Assembly: GCF_900107605.1 (NCBI RefSeq)
Contig: NZ_FNQJ01000007.1
Coordinates: forward strand, 62,001 to 126,000
Source of the DNA: Acidovorax soli
GTDB lineage: Bacteria; Pseudomonadota; Gammaproteobacteria; Burkholderiales; Burkholderiaceae_C
DNA length: 64,000 nucleotides
Direction: 5' to 3'
Numbering within the stretch: the stretch's first letter is position 1; each line of letters opens with the position of its first letter. The notes below the pieces were generated by a model. That model worked only from the letters and a program-made list of their open reading frames with translations, was not told the DNA's origin and ran no database searches. The position numbers and the translations under genes were made by a program. Shown here one piece after another: positions 45,932 to 55,225 of the stretch.

Positions 45932-48360
45932 ACCCGCTACCACCGCAGTCTTGGCTGGATGGCCTGCAGGAAGCGGTGTGGCTCGTGGATGGCGGCAGCT
46001 TGTGCATCGTCCAGTCGAACAAGGCGGCGGAGCGACTGGTGGGCATGTCCGGTGAGGACATGGTCGGCAAGGCGGTGACAAGCCTGGCGGCAACACCCCA
46101 GGACTTTGCATTCTGGTCCGAGCCATTGGCCACTCTTGCGAAAGGCATTCACTCCCACACCAGCGTATGGCGGGCCGATGGTGTCCTGGTTCCGGTCGAT
46201 CGGCGTGTGACCTGTGTACAGCACGACGGCGCTCCAGCGGTTTTGATGCTGACGATGCTGGACCGCAGTGCCCAGGAGGCTACCCAGCAGGAACTGGAGA
46301 CCCTGCTGTCGGAATTGCGCTCCACCCTGGATTCCGCAGCCGATGGCATGCTGGTGTGTGGGCTTGACGGAGGCGTGCGCGCCTTCAACCAGCGGCTGGC
46401 GCACATCTGGAGCATCCCCCGCGAACTGCTGTTGCAGGGCAATGACACGGCGGTGCATGAGCACCTGGCCTCCCGGGTGGTGGATCGCAAGCACTACCAG
46501 GAACGTCTGAGTGCCATTGAGCGCGATCCGCTGCTGGAGAGCACCGACATCTTCCAGTTGTACGGCGGCATGACGGTGGAGCGTCGCGTTGTTCCGCAGC
46601 TTCACCAGGGCCACCCCGTGGGGCGTGTGTATTCCTTTCGGGATATCACCCGGCAGGCCGAAGCGCAGGCCAGCTTGCGCCTGGCGGCGCGGGTTTTCGA
46701 TGCCAGCCTGGATGCCATTTTCATTGCAGACAGCAGGCACCATCTGATGCGCATGAACCCGGGCTGCGAGCGACTGCTGGGCCCTTGCGCAGCCGCGTCG
46801 GAGGGGGCCATGGCAGCGTCTCTGTTCGGCAGTGGTTCGGATGCCTCCTTCATGGAGCAGGTGCAGGCGGGTTGGGAAAGCGATGGTTTCTGGGAGGGTG
46901 AGCTCTGGCTGCCCCGTGACAATGGTGCTTACTGTGCCGTGCATCTGTCGTGGGTTGCCTTGCGCGATGACGATGGCCGGCTGATGCAGAGCATTGGTTT
47001 CATGCGAGACCTTACGCAGCAGCACGCGGCCAAAAAACGCATCGAGGAACTGGCGTACAGCGATGTCCTGACCGGTTTGCCCAATCGGCTGCTTCTTTCG
47101 CAGAGGGTGGAAACCGCTATCCAGGGCGCTCGCGCCAGCGATACGGGCTTTGCCATCCTTTTCCTGGACCTGGACCGGTTCAAGATCATCAACGACTCGC
47201 TCGGCCATCACTTCGGTGATCGCGTGTTGCAACTGGTCGCCGAGCGTCTGCAGGCTTGCCTGCGACAGACGGACATGCTGTGCCGGCTTGGTGGCGATGA
47301 GTTCGTGATTTACCTGCATGGCGCCGACGCTGTCGTGGCCGAAAGCGTGGTGCGCCGGATGCTGGATGACATGCTGAACCCCTTCTTGCTGGATGGCATG
47401 GGCTTTTCCATCCAGTGCAGCATTGGCATGGCGCTGTATCCGCAGGACGGCACCACCCTGGACGAACTCATCAAGCAGGCCGATACGGCCATGTACCGCG
47501 TCAAGGAGCGGGGGCGCGGCAGCTATGGCTTCTACCAACCGCAGATGAACGCCAACCTGCTGTCGCGCATGAAGCTGGAGCACGCCATGCGCCAGGCGCT
47601 GGGCGAGCAGCGGATGGCCGTGCACTATCAGCCCCGGGTGAACCTCGCTACCGGCCGGATCGTCGGCGCGGAAGCACTCATCCGATGGACCGACCCCGAG
47701 TTTGGCGTGGTATCTCCCACGCAGTTCGTGCCGCTGGCGGAGGAATCGGGCTATATCGTGACGCTGGGGGCGTGGGTCATGGAGCAGGCCGTGCGGGAGG
47801 CGGCGCAGTGGATGCGCGAGGGCATGCCCATTGTGGTGTCCGTCAATGTGTCTGCGCTGGAGTTTCGCCAGGCCGATTTCGTCAAGCGCCTGACGCGCCT
47901 GCTGGCTGTGCACCAGTTGCCGCCGACCTTGCTGGAGCTGGAACTGACCGAAACCATCCTGCTGCAGGACGCGCAGGAAATGGAACTGCGGTTGTTCTCC
48001 CTGGCCGCGCTGGGGGTGGGCCTGGCCATTGACGATTTCGGCACGGGCTACTCCAGCCTGGCCTATCTGAAGAAGCTGCCCATCGACAAGCTCAAGATCG
48101 ACCAATCCTTCGTGCGGGGACTGCCGGAGGATGACGGCGACCGCGCCATTGTCAGCGCCATCGTCAGCATGGGGCATGCGCTGCATATCGAAGTGGTGGC
48201 CGAGGGCGTGGAAACCGTTGGACAGCGTGCCATGCTGCAGCAGCTGCAGTGCGGGCACTTTCAGGGATTCCTGTGCTCACCGGGCTTGCCAGGCGCCGAG
48301 TTCCGTCAATTGCTGTTCAACTCCAGCCACGGTCTGGCGCAGTTTGCACCGGTCAAATAA
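45928..48360 (+). CDS. PAS-PAS-PAS-GGDEF-EAL cyclic-di-GMP protein
   Basis: An 810-residue cytoplasmic signalling protein without obvious membrane helices. About three PAS-like regions fill residues 1-375. The GGDEF domain (residues 455-459) has an RxxD inhibitory I-site five residues before it (RQTD). The EAL domain has AEALIRW (Glu582), LTETILL, DDFGTGYSSL and AEGVET, so both active sites look intact. It could make or degrade c-di-GMP; net activity cannot be read. It is translationally coupled to the small DUF3391-like gene. Confidence 0.92.
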   Translation: MNPLPPQSWLDGLQEAVWLVDGGSLCIVQSNKAAERLVGMSGEDMVGKAVTSLAATPQDFAFWSEPLATLAKGIHSHTSVWRADGVLVPVDRRVTCVQHDGAPAVLMLTMLDRSAQEATQQELETLLSELRSTLDSAADGMLVCGLDGGVRAFNQRLAHIWSIPRELLLQGNDTAVHEHLASRVVDRKHYQERLSAIERDPLLESTDIFQLYGGMTVERRVVPQLHQGHPVGRVYSFRDITRQAEAQASLRLAARVFDASLDAIFIADSRHHLMRMNPGCERLLGPCAAASEGAMAASLFGSGSDASFMEQVQAGWESDGFWEGELWLPRDNGAYCAVHLSWVALRDDDGRLMQSIGFMRDLTQQHAAKKRIEELAYSDVLTGLPNRLLLSQRVETAIQGARASDTGFAILFLDLDRFKIINDSLGHHFGDRVLQLVAERLQACLRQTDMLCRLGGDEFVIYLHGADAVVAESVVRRMLDDMLNPFLLDGMGFSIQCSIGMALYPQDGTTLDELIKQADTAMYRVKERGRGSYGFYQPQMNANLLSRMKLEHAMRQALGEQRMAVHYQPRVNLATGRIVGAEALIRWTDPEFGVVSPTQFVPLAEESGYIVTLGAWVMEQAVREAAQWMREGMPIVVSVNVSALEFRQADFVKRLTRLLAVHQLPPTLLELELTETILLQDAQEMELRLFSLAALGVGLAIDDFGTGYSSLAYLKKLPIDKLKIDQSFVRGLPEDDGDRAIVSAIVSMGHALHIEVVAEGVETVGQRAMLQQLQCGHFQGFLCSPGLPGAEFRQLLFNSSHGLAQFAPVK

Positions 48361-48428
48361 CCGGGGTTCACCGGTGGTGTCAGCGGCGGGTGGCACGCTG
48401 ACCTTGATTGCCTCGGAGGGGCGTCGTC

Positions 48429-49247
48429 TCAGAAAGCCGCCACGCCCTTCCAGAGCATGTAGGCCGCCAGCATCAGCAGCAGGCTGGCAAAAACCCGTTT
48501 GAGTTGTTTCACCGGCAGCTGGTGCGCCGCCCGCGCACCCAAGGGTGCGGTCAGCACACTGCAGGTGGCAATGACGGCCAGCGCAGGCAACCAGATGTAC
48601 CCCAGCGAGCCCGATGGCAGGCCTGCCACAGACTGACCGCCCACCGCATACCCCACCACATTCGCCAGGGCAATGGGAAAACCCAGCGCGGCGCTCGTGG
48701 CAACGGCGTTGTGAATGGCCACGTTGCACCATGTCATGAACGGCACGCTGACAAAACCACCGCCCGCGCCCACCAGGCCAGACAGAAAACCAATCACCCC
48801 CCCGGCCGCCAGTTGTCCGCTGGTTCCCGGCATCTGCCGGGACGGCGCAGGCTTCTTGTCCCGAAACATCTGAAAGGCCGAGAAACTCACGAAAAGCCCA
48901 AAGAAGATCGCAAGAAACGCCCCCTTGAGCAACGCAAAAACGCCCAGGCTCGCCACCAGCCCGCCGATCACGATGCCTGGTGCCAGCCTGCGCACGATGT
49001 CCCAGCGCACGGCACCTCGCTTGTGGTGTGCGCGAACGCTGGAAACGGAGGTGAACATGATGGTGGCCATGGAGGTGGCAATGGCCATCTTGACCGCCAG
49101 GTCGGGGGGCACTTGCTGGTGACCCAGGATGTAGGTCATGAAAGGCACCAGCAGCATGCCGCCACCAATGCCGAGCAGGCCTGCCAGAAAACCGGTGCCC
49201 AGACCGAGGATTGCGAGTTCAACAACCAGAAGGGGTTCGAGCATCAT
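48429..49247 (-). CDS. TauE/SafE-family permease
   Basis: Membrane protein of about 272 residues with eight helices, of the TauE/SafE family proposed to export sulfite or sulfonates. The repeated motif GIGGGMLLVPFMTY and GAGGGFVSVPFMTW, one per half, is the family hallmark. I chose the ATG at 49247 (MMLEPLLVV), since upstream residues overlap the 6S RNA region and lack family sequence. It is convergent with the GGDEF-EAL gene. Confidence 0.88.
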   Translation of the reverse strand: MMLEPLLVVELAILGLGTGFLAGLLGIGGGMLLVPFMTYILGHQQVPPDLAVKMAIATSMATIMFTSVSSVRAHHKRGAVRWDIVRRLAPGIVIGGLVASLGVFALLKGAFLAIFFGLFVSFSAFQMFRDKKPAPSRQMPGTSGQLAAGGVIGFLSGLVGAGGGFVSVPFMTWCNVAIHNAVATSAALGFPIALANVVGYAVGGQSVAGLPSGSLGYIWLPALAVIATCSVLTAPLGARAAHQLPVKQLKRVFASLLLMLAAYMLWKGVAAF

Positions 49248-49321
49248 GCCAAGAGGTCCGGGGGTACTGAATGTGCCGCATCTGCGCGGGGCGTTCCTGC
49301 GCCGACGGGAGAGAAAAGAGG

Positions 49322-49495
49322 GTGTCTGCAAGTGCCACCGGACCGGCATCCTGAACCGGGGGTTCAGGTGGGCGAGGGCAGCCAGGCGTTGGGTTCATCT
49401 GACGCGAGATGATCACGCTCACCGGGCGATGTACCAAGCCCGTGCTCAGTGAGCATTGGTTCAAGGAAATATAAAGCCCGGCAGCACCGCAGACG
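49322..49495 (-). ncRNA. ssrS: 6S RNA
   Basis: The stretch between zapA and the TauE/SafE gene, read on the minus strand, begins after a TACAAT box (49506-49501) near 49494. Its ends pair: GTCTGC plus GGTGCTGCCGG at the 5' end with CCGGTGGCAC-TT-GCAGAC at the 3' end, a 17-pair stem with one bulge. A terminal stem flanking a large inner region and a location just downstream of zapA are the hallmarks of 6S RNA, which binds sigma-70 RNA polymerase in stationary phase. Exact ends are estimated. Confidence 0.75.
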
Positions 49496-49580
49496 CCTCT
49501 ATTGTAGGCGTTGGCTGCTCGGACTGCCGGCACTGCCCGATGCCAAGGTGGCAACAGGGGGCGTGCTGCACGCCCGTTCT

Positions 49581-49940
49581 TCAGAGCAGGCGCCCATCCT
49601 CGCCCAGGGCGTCGTCCAGGCGCTGCACGAGTGTCTGCAGCCGCAGGGCATCCGCGCTTGCGTTGACGGGCGGGCTGGCGGGCTCGCCGGGGTGGGGCAC
49701 GGTGGTTGGATGGGTGGGCACCGCCGCCAGATCGGAGGCTTCCCGGTCGGCAATATCAAATGCCAGGTTCAGCGCCGCCAGCACGGCAATGCGTTCGCGT
49801 GCCCGCACCTTGCCGGCATCGCGGATGCGCGTCATGGCGGTGTCCACGCGCTCCACCGCTTCCAGCAATCGCGACTCGTGCCCCTCGGGGCAGGACAGCA
49901 GATAACTTTGCTGCAGTATCTGCACCTCGATTTGCTTCAT
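49581..49940 (-). CDS. zapA: Cell division protein ZapA
   Basis: A 119-residue FtsZ-bundling protein. It starts MKQIEVQILQQSYLLSCPEG, the typical ZapA head, and continues ESRLLEAVERVDTAMTRIRD and RERIAVLAALNLAFDI; the C-terminal quarter should be coiled coil. It overlaps the upstream zapB-like gene as ATGA and lies just before the 6S RNA gene, the standard arrangement in beta- and gammaproteobacteria. Confidence 0.92.
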   Translation of the reverse strand: MKQIEVQILQQSYLLSCPEGHESRLLEAVERVDTAMTRIRDAGKVRARERIAVLAALNLAFDIADREASDLAAVPTHPTTVPHPGEPASPPVNASADALRLQTLVQRLDDALGEDGRLL

Positions 49941-50158
49941 TCGGCGTCCTTGGGAGGAGGGGATGGGGGCAGGCGTTCGAGCAATGCGTCCACCCGGGCG
50001 CGGGCGGCGCTCAGGCGCGATTTGAGGGAGTCGCGCTCCTGCGTGAGGGCCGACACTTGGCTTGCCAGCAGGGCATTGGTGCGTTGGAGTTCCGCGTGGC
50101 GCAAGAGCAGGCGTTCAACGCGGTCGGCAATTTGGTCGATGGTGGAGGGGGCGTCCAT
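49937..50158 (-). CDS. ZapB-like short coiled-coil protein (TIGR02449-like)
   Basis: A 73-residue coiled-coil protein (MDAPSTIDQIADRVERLLLR, then heptads through VSALTQERDSLKSRL) ending in a Pro-rich tail. It is coupled to zapA, so a role in Z-ring organisation is likely. The start at 50158 was chosen over 50185 because nine extra residues (MRPSTIVCC) do not fit the coil. Confidence 0.78.
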   Translation of the reverse strand: MDAPSTIDQIADRVERLLLRHAELQRTNALLASQVSALTQERDSLKSRLSAARARVDALLERLPPSPPPKDAE

Positions 50159-50208
50159 ACAGCACACGATTGTAGAGGGCCGCACAGAAACCCCCTTAAA
50201 ATCCTGCT

Positions 50209-50425
50209 GTTGGTGCTCGCGGTGTGGTTCACATACCGCAGTTCAACGGGAAGCAGGAGGAAAGGCCCAGCCGGGCTAATCCAACCTGCGCTGCCCCCGC
50301 AACGGTAAGCGGACGAATCGCCAGATTCCGCTTCCATCACTCAGCCACTGAGCGCCCTGAAACAGGTGCTTGGGAAGGCGATGGAAGTTGTTCCGCCAGC
50401 CCGGATACCGGCCAACGAGGTGGCG
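50209..50425 (+). promoter_or_regulatory. Cobalamin riboswitch
   Basis: The 347-base gap before btuB contains the conserved core GCTGCCCCCGCAACGGTAAG (50291-50310) and a B12-box-like segment GCCAGCCCGGATACCGGCC (50396-50413 region), in the right order and spacing for an adenosylcobalamin-type riboswitch. TAAAAT at 50197-50202 is a possible -10 box placing the RNA start near 50209. Downstream hairpins and a distant GAGGA suggest control at translation of btuB; B12 should switch the operon off. Confidence 0.9.
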
Positions 50426-50505
50426 GCGCCTGCACGGGCGCTGCCGTGACGTCCATGCACTGGCGGGGAAGCCGGTGAGGACTTTTTGCCTGACTCTTTC
50501 ATCCG

Positions 50506-52314
50506 ATGAACTATTGCATCCGCCGCATGCGCCCTCTGGCGCTTCCCCTGGCTTTGGCCGCCGCATTCCCCGTCCACGCCCAAACTACCCTGTCCGAAAC
50601 GGTGGTGACCGCCACCCGCGTCGAGTCGCGCGCCTCTGCCCTGCTCAGCGACGTCACGGTGATCGACCGTGAGACGATCGAGAACAACACGGGGCGCACT
50701 GTTCCGGAACTGCTGGCGCGCATGGCCGGCGTGCAGATGGCGGCCAACGGCGGCCTGGGCAAGAACTCCAGCGTGTTCATCCGCGGCACGGAAAGCCGCC
50801 ATGTGCTGCTGCTGGTCGACGGTGTGCGCATGGGCTCGGCGACGACAGGCCAGGCCAGCTTCGACAACATTCCGCTCGAGATGATCGAGCGCATCGAGGT
50901 GCTCAAGGGGCCGGCGTCGGCGCTCTACGGCAGCGACGCGATCGGCGGGGTGATTCAGATCTTCACGCGCCAGGGGAGGGAGGGCATGCACCCCCATGCC
51001 AGCGTTACGCTGGGCAGCGAAGGACGGCGCGAGGCCACGGTCGGCCTGAGCGGCGGTCGCGGCGATATCTCCTACAGCCTCGGTGCCCAGACCCTGCGCG
51101 AGAAGGGCTTTTCCGCAACAAACCCGGCTGCAAGTTTCGGTAATTTCAACCCTGATCGCGACGGCTTCTCGCAGCAAAGCGTCAACGCCTCGCTGGCCTG
51201 GCGCTTCGCGCCGGACTGGAAGGCCGATGCGCGCCTGCTCTATGCCGACGGCAAGAACCATTACGACAGCGGTCCGAGCAGCTTTGACACCCATGCCGAC
51301 GTGCAGTCGCGCGTCGGCGCGGTCGGCGTCGAAGGGCGCATCCTTGATGACTGGAAGACGCGCCTGAACTTTGCTTCGAGCGCCGACGATTCGACCAGTT
51401 TCGAGGGTCGCGCGCCCTCGCGCTTCAACACCACCCAGGACCAATGGGCCTGGACCAACGAGGTTGGCACGCGCGTGGGCAAGCTGCTGGTGGGCCTGGA
51501 GCGCTTGGTCCAGAAGGTGGACAGTACCACCGCTTACACGGTCACGCGGCGCAGCACTGACTCGGCCTTCGCGGGTATCGTCGGCGAGTACGGGCCCCAT
51601 GGTTGGCAGTTCAACGCGCGCCACGACGACGACTCTCAGTTCGGGGGGGCAAGCACGGGTCTTGTGGCCTACGGCTACCGCTTCACGCCCCAGCTACGCC
51701 TGCACGGGGCCTACGGCACTTCGTTCAAGGCGCCCTCGTTCAACCAACTCTATTACCCTGGCTTCGGCAACCCGAACCTTCAGCCCGAACGTGGGCGCAA
51801 TGCGGAGTTGGGCCTGTCCTACATGATGGGGCTGCATGAATTCAAGTTCGTGCGTTTTGATAACAGGATTCGCGGCTTCATTACTGGCACCACGTTGCCG
51901 GCGAACGTCCCTCGCGCGCGCATCGAGGGCTGGACCCTGGGCTACGACGCCCAGCTCGGCGTCTGGGGCCTGCATGCGGCGCTCGACCTGCTCGACGCGC
52001 GCAACACGCAAAACGGCCGAAAGCTGCCGCGCCGCGCTGATGAGCAGCTGACGGCCTCGCTCGATTACGCGACCGGCGCCTGGAAACTCGGCGGCACCCT
52101 GCTTGCGGTCTCCGAGCGCTTCGACGATACGGCCAACAGGGTGCGCCTATCCGGCTTTGCCACGCTGGACCTGCATGCCGATCACGCCCTGTCGCGCGAC
52201 TGGACCCTGCAGGCGCGGCTGAACAACTTGGCCGACAAGCAGTACCAGACCGCCAATGGATTCAACCAGCCCGGCCGCGCCGTCTATCTGACGCTGCGCT
52301 ACCAACCCAAGTAA
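50506..52314 (+). CDS. btuB: TonB-dependent vitamin B12 receptor BtuB
   Basis: Outer-membrane TonB-dependent importer for cobalamin and other corrinoids, 602 residues. A signal peptide (cleavage near VHA-QT) is followed by the TonB box ETVVTATR, a plug domain (SSVFIRGTESRHVLLLVDG, LYGSDAIGGVIQI) and a 22-strand barrel ending VYLTLRYQPK with terminal aromatic-rich strand. A second in-frame ATG at 50527 is also possible; neither has a strong ribosome site, consistent with riboswitch control. It heads the B12 operon. Confidence 0.93.
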   Translation: MNYCIRRMRPLALPLALAAAFPVHAQTTLSETVVTATRVESRASALLSDVTVIDRETIENNTGRTVPELLARMAGVQMAANGGLGKNSSVFIRGTESRHVLLLVDGVRMGSATTGQASFDNIPLEMIERIEVLKGPASALYGSDAIGGVIQIFTRQGREGMHPHASVTLGSEGRREATVGLSGGRGDISYSLGAQTLREKGFSATNPAASFGNFNPDRDGFSQQSVNASLAWRFAPDWKADARLLYADGKNHYDSGPSSFDTHADVQSRVGAVGVEGRILDDWKTRLNFASSADDSTSFEGRAPSRFNTTQDQWAWTNEVGTRVGKLLVGLERLVQKVDSTTAYTVTRRSTDSAFAGIVGEYGPHGWQFNARHDDDSQFGGASTGLVAYGYRFTPQLRLHGAYGTSFKAPSFNQLYYPGFGNPNLQPERGRNAELGLSYMMGLHEFKFVRFDNRIRGFITGTTLPANVPRARIEGWTLGYDAQLGVWGLHAALDLLDARNTQNGRKLPRRADEQLTASLDYATGAWKLGGTLLAVSERFDDTANRVRLSGFATLDLHADHALSRDWTLQARLNNLADKQYQTANGFNQPGRAVYLTLRYQPK

Positions 52315-52327
52315 GCTGGATTTCCCG

Positions 52328-53695
52328 ATGAAAGCCACCGCCCGCTGTCCCGCCGTCTTGATCGCCGCCCCCGCCTCGGGCCAGGGCAAGACCACGGTGA
52401 CTGCCGCCCTGGCGCGGCTGTATACGCGCAAGGGCCTGAAAGTGCGCGTCTTCAAGTGCGGGCCGGATTTTCTCGATCCGCACTGGCACCAGCTCGCCAG
52501 CGGTGCGCCGGTGCACCAGCTTGACCTGTGGATGACCGGCGAGGCCGATTGCACCCAGCGCCTGCACGCGGCAGCGCAGGAGGCTGACCTCCTCCTCATC
52601 GAGGGCGTGATGGGCCTGTTCGACGGCGATCCCAGCGCCGCCGACCTGGCCCAGCGCTTCGGTGTGCCGGTGCTGGCGGTGGTGGACGCCTCCGCCATGG
52701 CCGGCACCTTTGGTGCACTGGCGTTTGGCCTGCAGCATTACCGCCCGGGCCTGCCCTGGGCTGGCGTGCTGGCCAACCGGGTGGGCAGCGCGCGCCACGC
52801 CGACATGCTGCGGTCGGGCCTGCGGGCACCCGAAGACTGGCTGGGTGCGCTGATGCGGGTGACTGCCAGCGCCGATGCGGGCGCTGCCCGGTCTGCAGGG
52901 GCCTTGCTGCCCGAGCGGCACCTGGGCCTGGTGGCGGCGCACGAGCTGTCCGACAGCCAGCAGCGCCTCGATGCCGCCGCCGACGCGCTGGAGGCCACGC
53001 CGCTAGGGCAGATGGCAACCCCTGACCTGCAGCGCTGGGCGGTGGATTTTCCCGCGCCCGTGCACTTGCCGGCCGTGCCCGCCCTGCTCGAAGGGCGCAC
53101 GGTGGCCGTGGCGCGCGATGCGGCGTTCTGCTTCATCTACGACGCGAATATCCAGCTGCTTGAGCAGATGGGCGCGCGCGTGGTGTTCTTCTCACCCCTG
53201 CAGGACACGGTCTTGCCCGCGTGCGATGCGGTGTGGCTGCCCGGCGGCTACCCCGAGCTGCACACCGCGCAGATCGCGGCCAACACCGGCATGCAGGCCA
53301 GCCTGCGCGCGCATGTGGCAGCCGGCAAAGCCCTGTGGGCCGAGTGCGGCGGCATGATGGCGCTGATGGAATCCATCACGCTGGCCGATGGCAGCACGGC
53401 ACCGCTGTGGGGGCTGCTGCCTGGCCATGTCACCCTGCACAAGCGGCTGGCCGCGCTGGGGCCGCAGCAGGTGGACGTGGCGGGGCACACGCTGCGCGGC
53501 CATACCTTCCACTATTCGACCAGCGACAGCAGCGCGCCCGTGGTGGCCCGCACGTCCCGGCCTGGCGAAGCGCCTGCACCGGCGGCTGGCGAGGCGCTGT
53601 ACCGGCAGGGCAGCCTGCACGCGAGCTACTTCCATGCGTGGTTTCCCTCCAGCCCCGAGGCGGCGGCCCATCTGCTGGGCGGAGTGCCTGCATGA
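52328..53695 (+). CDS. cobB: Cobyrinate a,c-diamide synthase (CbiA/CobB)
   Basis: ATP- and glutamine-dependent amidase that converts cobyrinate or hydrogenobyrinate to the a,c-diamide, 455 residues. The P-loop SGQGKTT (residues about 17-24) with the dethiobiotin-synthetase-like fold is followed by a glutaminase domain with catalytic Cys in WAECGGMMAL (about Cys340) and the HFHY-like motif GHTFHYS. It follows btuB by 13 bases and overlaps cobU. Confidence 0.93.
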   Translation: MKATARCPAVLIAAPASGQGKTTVTAALARLYTRKGLKVRVFKCGPDFLDPHWHQLASGAPVHQLDLWMTGEADCTQRLHAAAQEADLLLIEGVMGLFDGDPSAADLAQRFGVPVLAVVDASAMAGTFGALAFGLQHYRPGLPWAGVLANRVGSARHADMLRSGLRAPEDWLGALMRVTASADAGAARSAGALLPERHLGLVAAHELSDSQQRLDAAADALEATPLGQMATPDLQRWAVDFPAPVHLPAVPALLEGRTVAVARDAAFCFIYDANIQLLEQMGARVVFFSPLQDTVLPACDAVWLPGGYPELHTAQIAANTGMQASLRAHVAAGKALWAECGGMMALMESITLADGSTAPLWGLLPGHVTLHKRLAALGPQQVDVAGHTLRGHTFHYSTSDSSAPVVARTSRPGEAPAPAAGEALYRQGSLHASYFHAWFPSSPEAAAHLLGGVPA

Positions 53696-54285
53696 CCGTG
53701 TTGCCATTGCCCATCACCACCGAGCTCATCCTCGGCGGCCAGAAAAGCGGCAAGTCGCGCCGCGCCGAGCTGCTGGCGCGCGACTGGCTGGCGCAATCGG
53801 GCGACCACCGCGCCGTGCTCATCGCCACGGGGCAAGCCTGGGACGACGAGATGCGCGAGCGCATCGCCCGCCACCAGCGCGACCGCGCCCTGCGTGTGCC
53901 CGGCCTGCAGACCGTGGAAGAGCCGAGCGATCTGGCCGCCGCCTTGGCGCGCCACGGCACGGCGCACACCCTGGTGGTGGTGGACTGCCTGACGCTGTGG
54001 CTGACCCACTGGACCATGCCCATGGGTGCGGAAACCATGGGTCTTGAACAAAAGCAGGCTCTGGCGCATGGCTGGAAAGCGCAGGCAGCCATGTTTCTGG
54101 AAGCAGTTCGGCAATCCCCGGGCCCTGTGGTTCTGGTGGGCAACGAAATCGGCCTGGGAGTCATACCGCTGGGGCGCGAGGTGCGCGCCTTTGTCGATGC
54201 CCTGGGCACCCTGAACCAGCGGGTGGCCCAGCTGTGCCCCCGCGTCACCCTGATGGCAGCGGGCCTGCCCTTGACCTTGAAATGA
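53692..54285 (+). CDS. cobU: Bifunctional adenosylcobinamide kinase/guanylyltransferase
   Basis: A 197-residue enzyme that phosphorylates adenosylcobinamide and adds GMP, a step of nucleotide-loop assembly and corrinoid salvage. The P-loop GGQKSGKS (residues 15-22), ARHQRDR with the guanylylated His, and VVVDCLTLWLTH and VGNEIGLGVIPLG are characteristic. Its start overlaps the cobB stop (ATGA). Confidence 0.93.
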   Translation: MTVLPLPITTELILGGQKSGKSRRAELLARDWLAQSGDHRAVLIATGQAWDDEMRERIARHQRDRALRVPGLQTVEEPSDLAAALARHGTAHTLVVVDCLTLWLTHWTMPMGAETMGLEQKQALAHGWKAQAAMFLEAVRQSPGPVVLVGNEIGLGVIPLGREVRAFVDALGTLNQRVAQLCPRVTLMAAGLPLTLK

Positions 54286-54289
54286 AGCC

Positions 54290-55225
54290 ATGAAACCAAC
54301 TCCCGTGCGCCGCATCCTGTGGGTGATCGCCATCCTTGTCGCGCTGGGCCTGCTCATGGCGGGCCTCGCACAGGCGCAGGCATCCGCCCAGGCCATCCAG
54401 GTCACCGACGACCGGGGCCGCACCGTCACGCTGCCGCGGCCGCCCCAGCGCATCGTGAGCCTGCTGCCTTCGCTCACCGAAACCCTCTGCGCGCTCGACC
54501 AGTGCCACCGGCTGGTGGGCGTGGACCGCTATTCCAACTGGCCCGAGGCCGTCACGCGGCTGCCCCAGGTGGGCGGTGGGCTCGATCCGAACATAGAAGC
54601 CATCGTGGCCCTGCGGCCCGATGTGGTGGTCATGGCCACCTCGTCGCGCGCGTCGGCCCGGCTCGAATCGCTGGGCCTGACCGTGGTGGCGCTGGAGCCC
54701 AGGAGCCACGCCGACGTGCAGCGCGTGATGGGCAAGATCGGCCAGGTGCTGGCCGTGCCCGATGCGCTGCGCGTATGGCGCCACATCGATGCGGCGGTCG
54801 AGGCGGCGGCGCAGTCGGTGCCCCCTGCCGCCCGCAACGCACGCGTGTACTTCGAGGTGAATCGCGGGCCGTATGGCGCGGGCACCTCGTCCTTCATCGG
54901 CGAGACCCTTGCGCGCCTGGGCGCCCGCAACATCCTGCCGGCATCGCTCGGGCCTTTCCCCAAGCTCAACCCCGAATTCGTGGTACGGGCCGACCCTGAC
55001 CTGATCATGATCAGCGCACGCAGCGTGGACGGCCTGGCCGAGCGTCCCGGCTGGAGCAGCCTGCGTGCCCTGCGCGAGCAGCGGCTGTGCGTGTTCTCCC
55101 CCGAAGAGGCGGACATTCTGGTGCGGCCTGGGCCGCGCATGGCCGAGGGCGCGCGCCTCATGGCACGCTGCCTGACCAGCAAGACGGTGCCTGCCGCCCG
55201 GGGCACTGCGGCGGGGCGTCCATGA
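54290..55225 (+). CDS. btuF: Cobalamin ABC transporter periplasmic binding protein BtuF
   Basis: Periplasmic corrinoid-binding protein, 311 residues, with a signal peptide (RILWVIAILVALGLLMAGLA, cleavage near AQA). It shows the helical-backbone metal-receptor fold: PQRIVSLLPSLTETLCAL, GVDRYSNWP, EAIVALRPDVVV, GRP-like ending. It hands corrinoid to BtuC. It follows cobU by 4 bases and overlaps btuC as ATGA. Confidence 0.9.
   Translation: MKPTPVRRILWVIAILVALGLLMAGLAQAQASAQAIQVTDDRGRTVTLPRPPQRIVSLLPSLTETLCALDQCHRLVGVDRYSNWPEAVTRLPQVGGGLDPNIEAIVALRPDVVVMATSSRASARLESLGLTVVALEPRSHADVQRVMGKIGQVLAVPDALRVWRHIDAAVEAAAQSVPPAARNARVYFEVNRGPYGAGTSSFIGETLARLGARNILPASLGPFPKLNPEFVVRADPDLIMISARSVDGLAERPGWSSLRALREQRLCVFSPEEADILVRPGPRMAEGARLMARCLTSKTVPAARGTAAGRP

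Noticed and set aside
45937-48258. 773-codon minus-strand frame opposite the GGDEF-EAL gene
   Set aside because: Shadow frame; the plus-strand product has complete GGDEF and EAL motifs.
48379-48402. Hairpin GTCAGCG/CGCTGAC after the GGDEF-EAL gene as a terminator
   Set aside because: The stem is short and lacks a T-run; it may be chance in GC-rich DNA between convergent genes.
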